A stretch of 64,000 nt of DNA, from positions 186,001 through 250,000 of the forward strand of contig JAKQNR010000009.1 of the NCBI GenBank assembly GCA_029565685.1. The letters are read 5' to 3'. The position numbers were made by a program, and so were the translations under genes. Shown here piece by piece: positions 63,627-64,000 of this stretch. Every line of letters begins with the position of its first letter. The stretch's first letter is position 1. The notes under the pieces were generated by a model that worked only from the letters and a program-made list of their open reading frames with translations, did not search any database and was not told where the DNA came from. Origin of the DNA: a bacterium (GTDB lineage Bacteria > Zhuqueibacterota > Zhuqueibacteria > Residuimicrobiales > Residuimicrobiaceae).

Positions 63627-64000
63627 ATGAGTATGCCTGCGTTTTTTAACGACAACAGTTATTCCATCGGCCGCACGCCTCTGGTGAAGTTGAACCGGGT
63701 GATCGGCAACAGCGGCGCGATGATCCTCGCCAAGATCGAAGGGCGGAATCCGGGCTATTCGGTGAAATGCCGGGTCGGCGCGGCCATGGTTTGGGATGCG
63801 GAGCAGCGCGGCATCCTCAAGGCCGGTCGGGAACTGGTAGAGCCCACCAGCGGCAACACCGGCATTGCGCTGGCGATGGTAGCCGCAGCCCGCGGCTACC
63901 GACTGACGCTGACCATGCCTGAGACCATGAGCCTTGAACGCCGTCGGATTCTATATGCCCTGGGCGCCCGTCTGATCCTGACTCCGGGCGCCGGCGGCAT
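63627..64000 (+). CDS. cysK: Cysteine synthase, 5' part (3' end outside window)
   Basis: CysK makes cysteine from O-acetylserine and sulfide. The frame runs to the window edge without a stop. It begins [20 protein letters not shown], close to E. coli CysK; a second ATG at 63633 is also possible. Visible landmarks are the PLP lysine in [33 protein letters not shown] and [16 protein letters not shown]. It begins 21 bases after metY, so the Rrf2 gene, metY and cysK probably share one transcript. The sequence shown covers about the first 124 residues. Confidence 0.96.
   Translation, partial: MSMPAFFNDNSYSIGRTPLVKLNRVIGNSGAMILAKIEGRNPGYSVKCRVGAAMVWDAEQRGILKAGRELVEPTSGNTGIALAMVAAARGYRLTLTMPETMSLERRRILYALGARLILTPGAGG

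Overview
The window reads as a chromosomal segment of a GC-rich, Gram-negative-type bacterium. Signal peptides, lipoprotein-like N-termini, a small outer-membrane beta-barrel protein, a periplasmic amidase and a very large secreted protein all point to a two-membrane envelope. The secreted protein ends in a FlgD-like / type IX-style sorting domain (NYPNPFN motif near its end), which is typical of the FCB supergroup. I infer a Calditrichota-, KSB1- or Latescibacterota-like lineage, but the sequence alone does not settle this. I found no tRNA, rRNA, CRISPR array, insertion sequence or prophage. Gene density is high, with 42 protein-coding genes, two of them cut by the window edges.

Layout. (1) 1-12.1 kb: the 3' part of carB, coupled by overlap to an Lhr-type helicase, then a minus-strand group (TPR protein, small membrane protein, exported amidohydrolase) and a divergent uvrA. 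(2) 12.5-34.5 kb: an accessory region rich in secreted or carbohydrate-active proteins. It holds a giant SBBP-repeat/metallopeptidase protein, a sodium:solute symporter coupled to a GH38 alpha-mannosidase, a GH3 beta-glucosidase, an uncharacterised glycosidase-like protein, a SnoaL-TPR fusion, an Asp-box (sialidase-like) surface protein, an alpha/beta-hydrolase esterase and a ceramidase-like protein. (3) 34.5-38.96 kb: a pRiA4b ORF-3-like gene and pepT, then a compact five-gene operon (lipoprotein, ECF sigma factor, zf-HC2 anti-sigma factor, Spy/CnrR-like periplasmic protein, Cys-Cys repeat protein) bounded by a good promoter and a strong terminator. (4) 39-51.8 kb: core housekeeping genes folC, an orphan UgpC/MsmX-type ABC ATPase, rho, rpmE, a DUF1385 gene, prfA, prmC, an oversized phosphohexomutase, rnr and a flavin reductase. 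(5) 52-57.6 kb: a secreted subtilase with a dockerin-like tail, an outer-membrane protein, a rhomboid protease and an N-acetylmuramoyl-L-alanine amidase. (6) 57.6-64 kb: a minus-strand unit hutU, hutI and a YhcC-type radical SAM gene, divergent from an Rrf2 regulator, metY and cysK.

How the genes work together. The 17-34 kb genes look like an import-and-degrade set for glycans or glycoconjugates. The 36.5-38.9 kb operon looks like a self-contained metal or thiol envelope-stress circuit built from a sensor, sigma factor, anti-sigma factor and a Cys-rich sink. In the last region the divergent promoters of hutU and of the Rrf2 gene share a 9-base word lying across both -10 elements. This suggests that one regulator with an IscR-like cysteine cluster links cysteine/methionine synthesis to the neighbouring hut unit.

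Promoter calls are by eye. Twelve candidates have a TTGNNN box, exactly 17 bases, then a TANNNT box. I searched mainly at spacing 17, so that uniformity is partly selection. Terminator calls rest on visible stems and T-runs.
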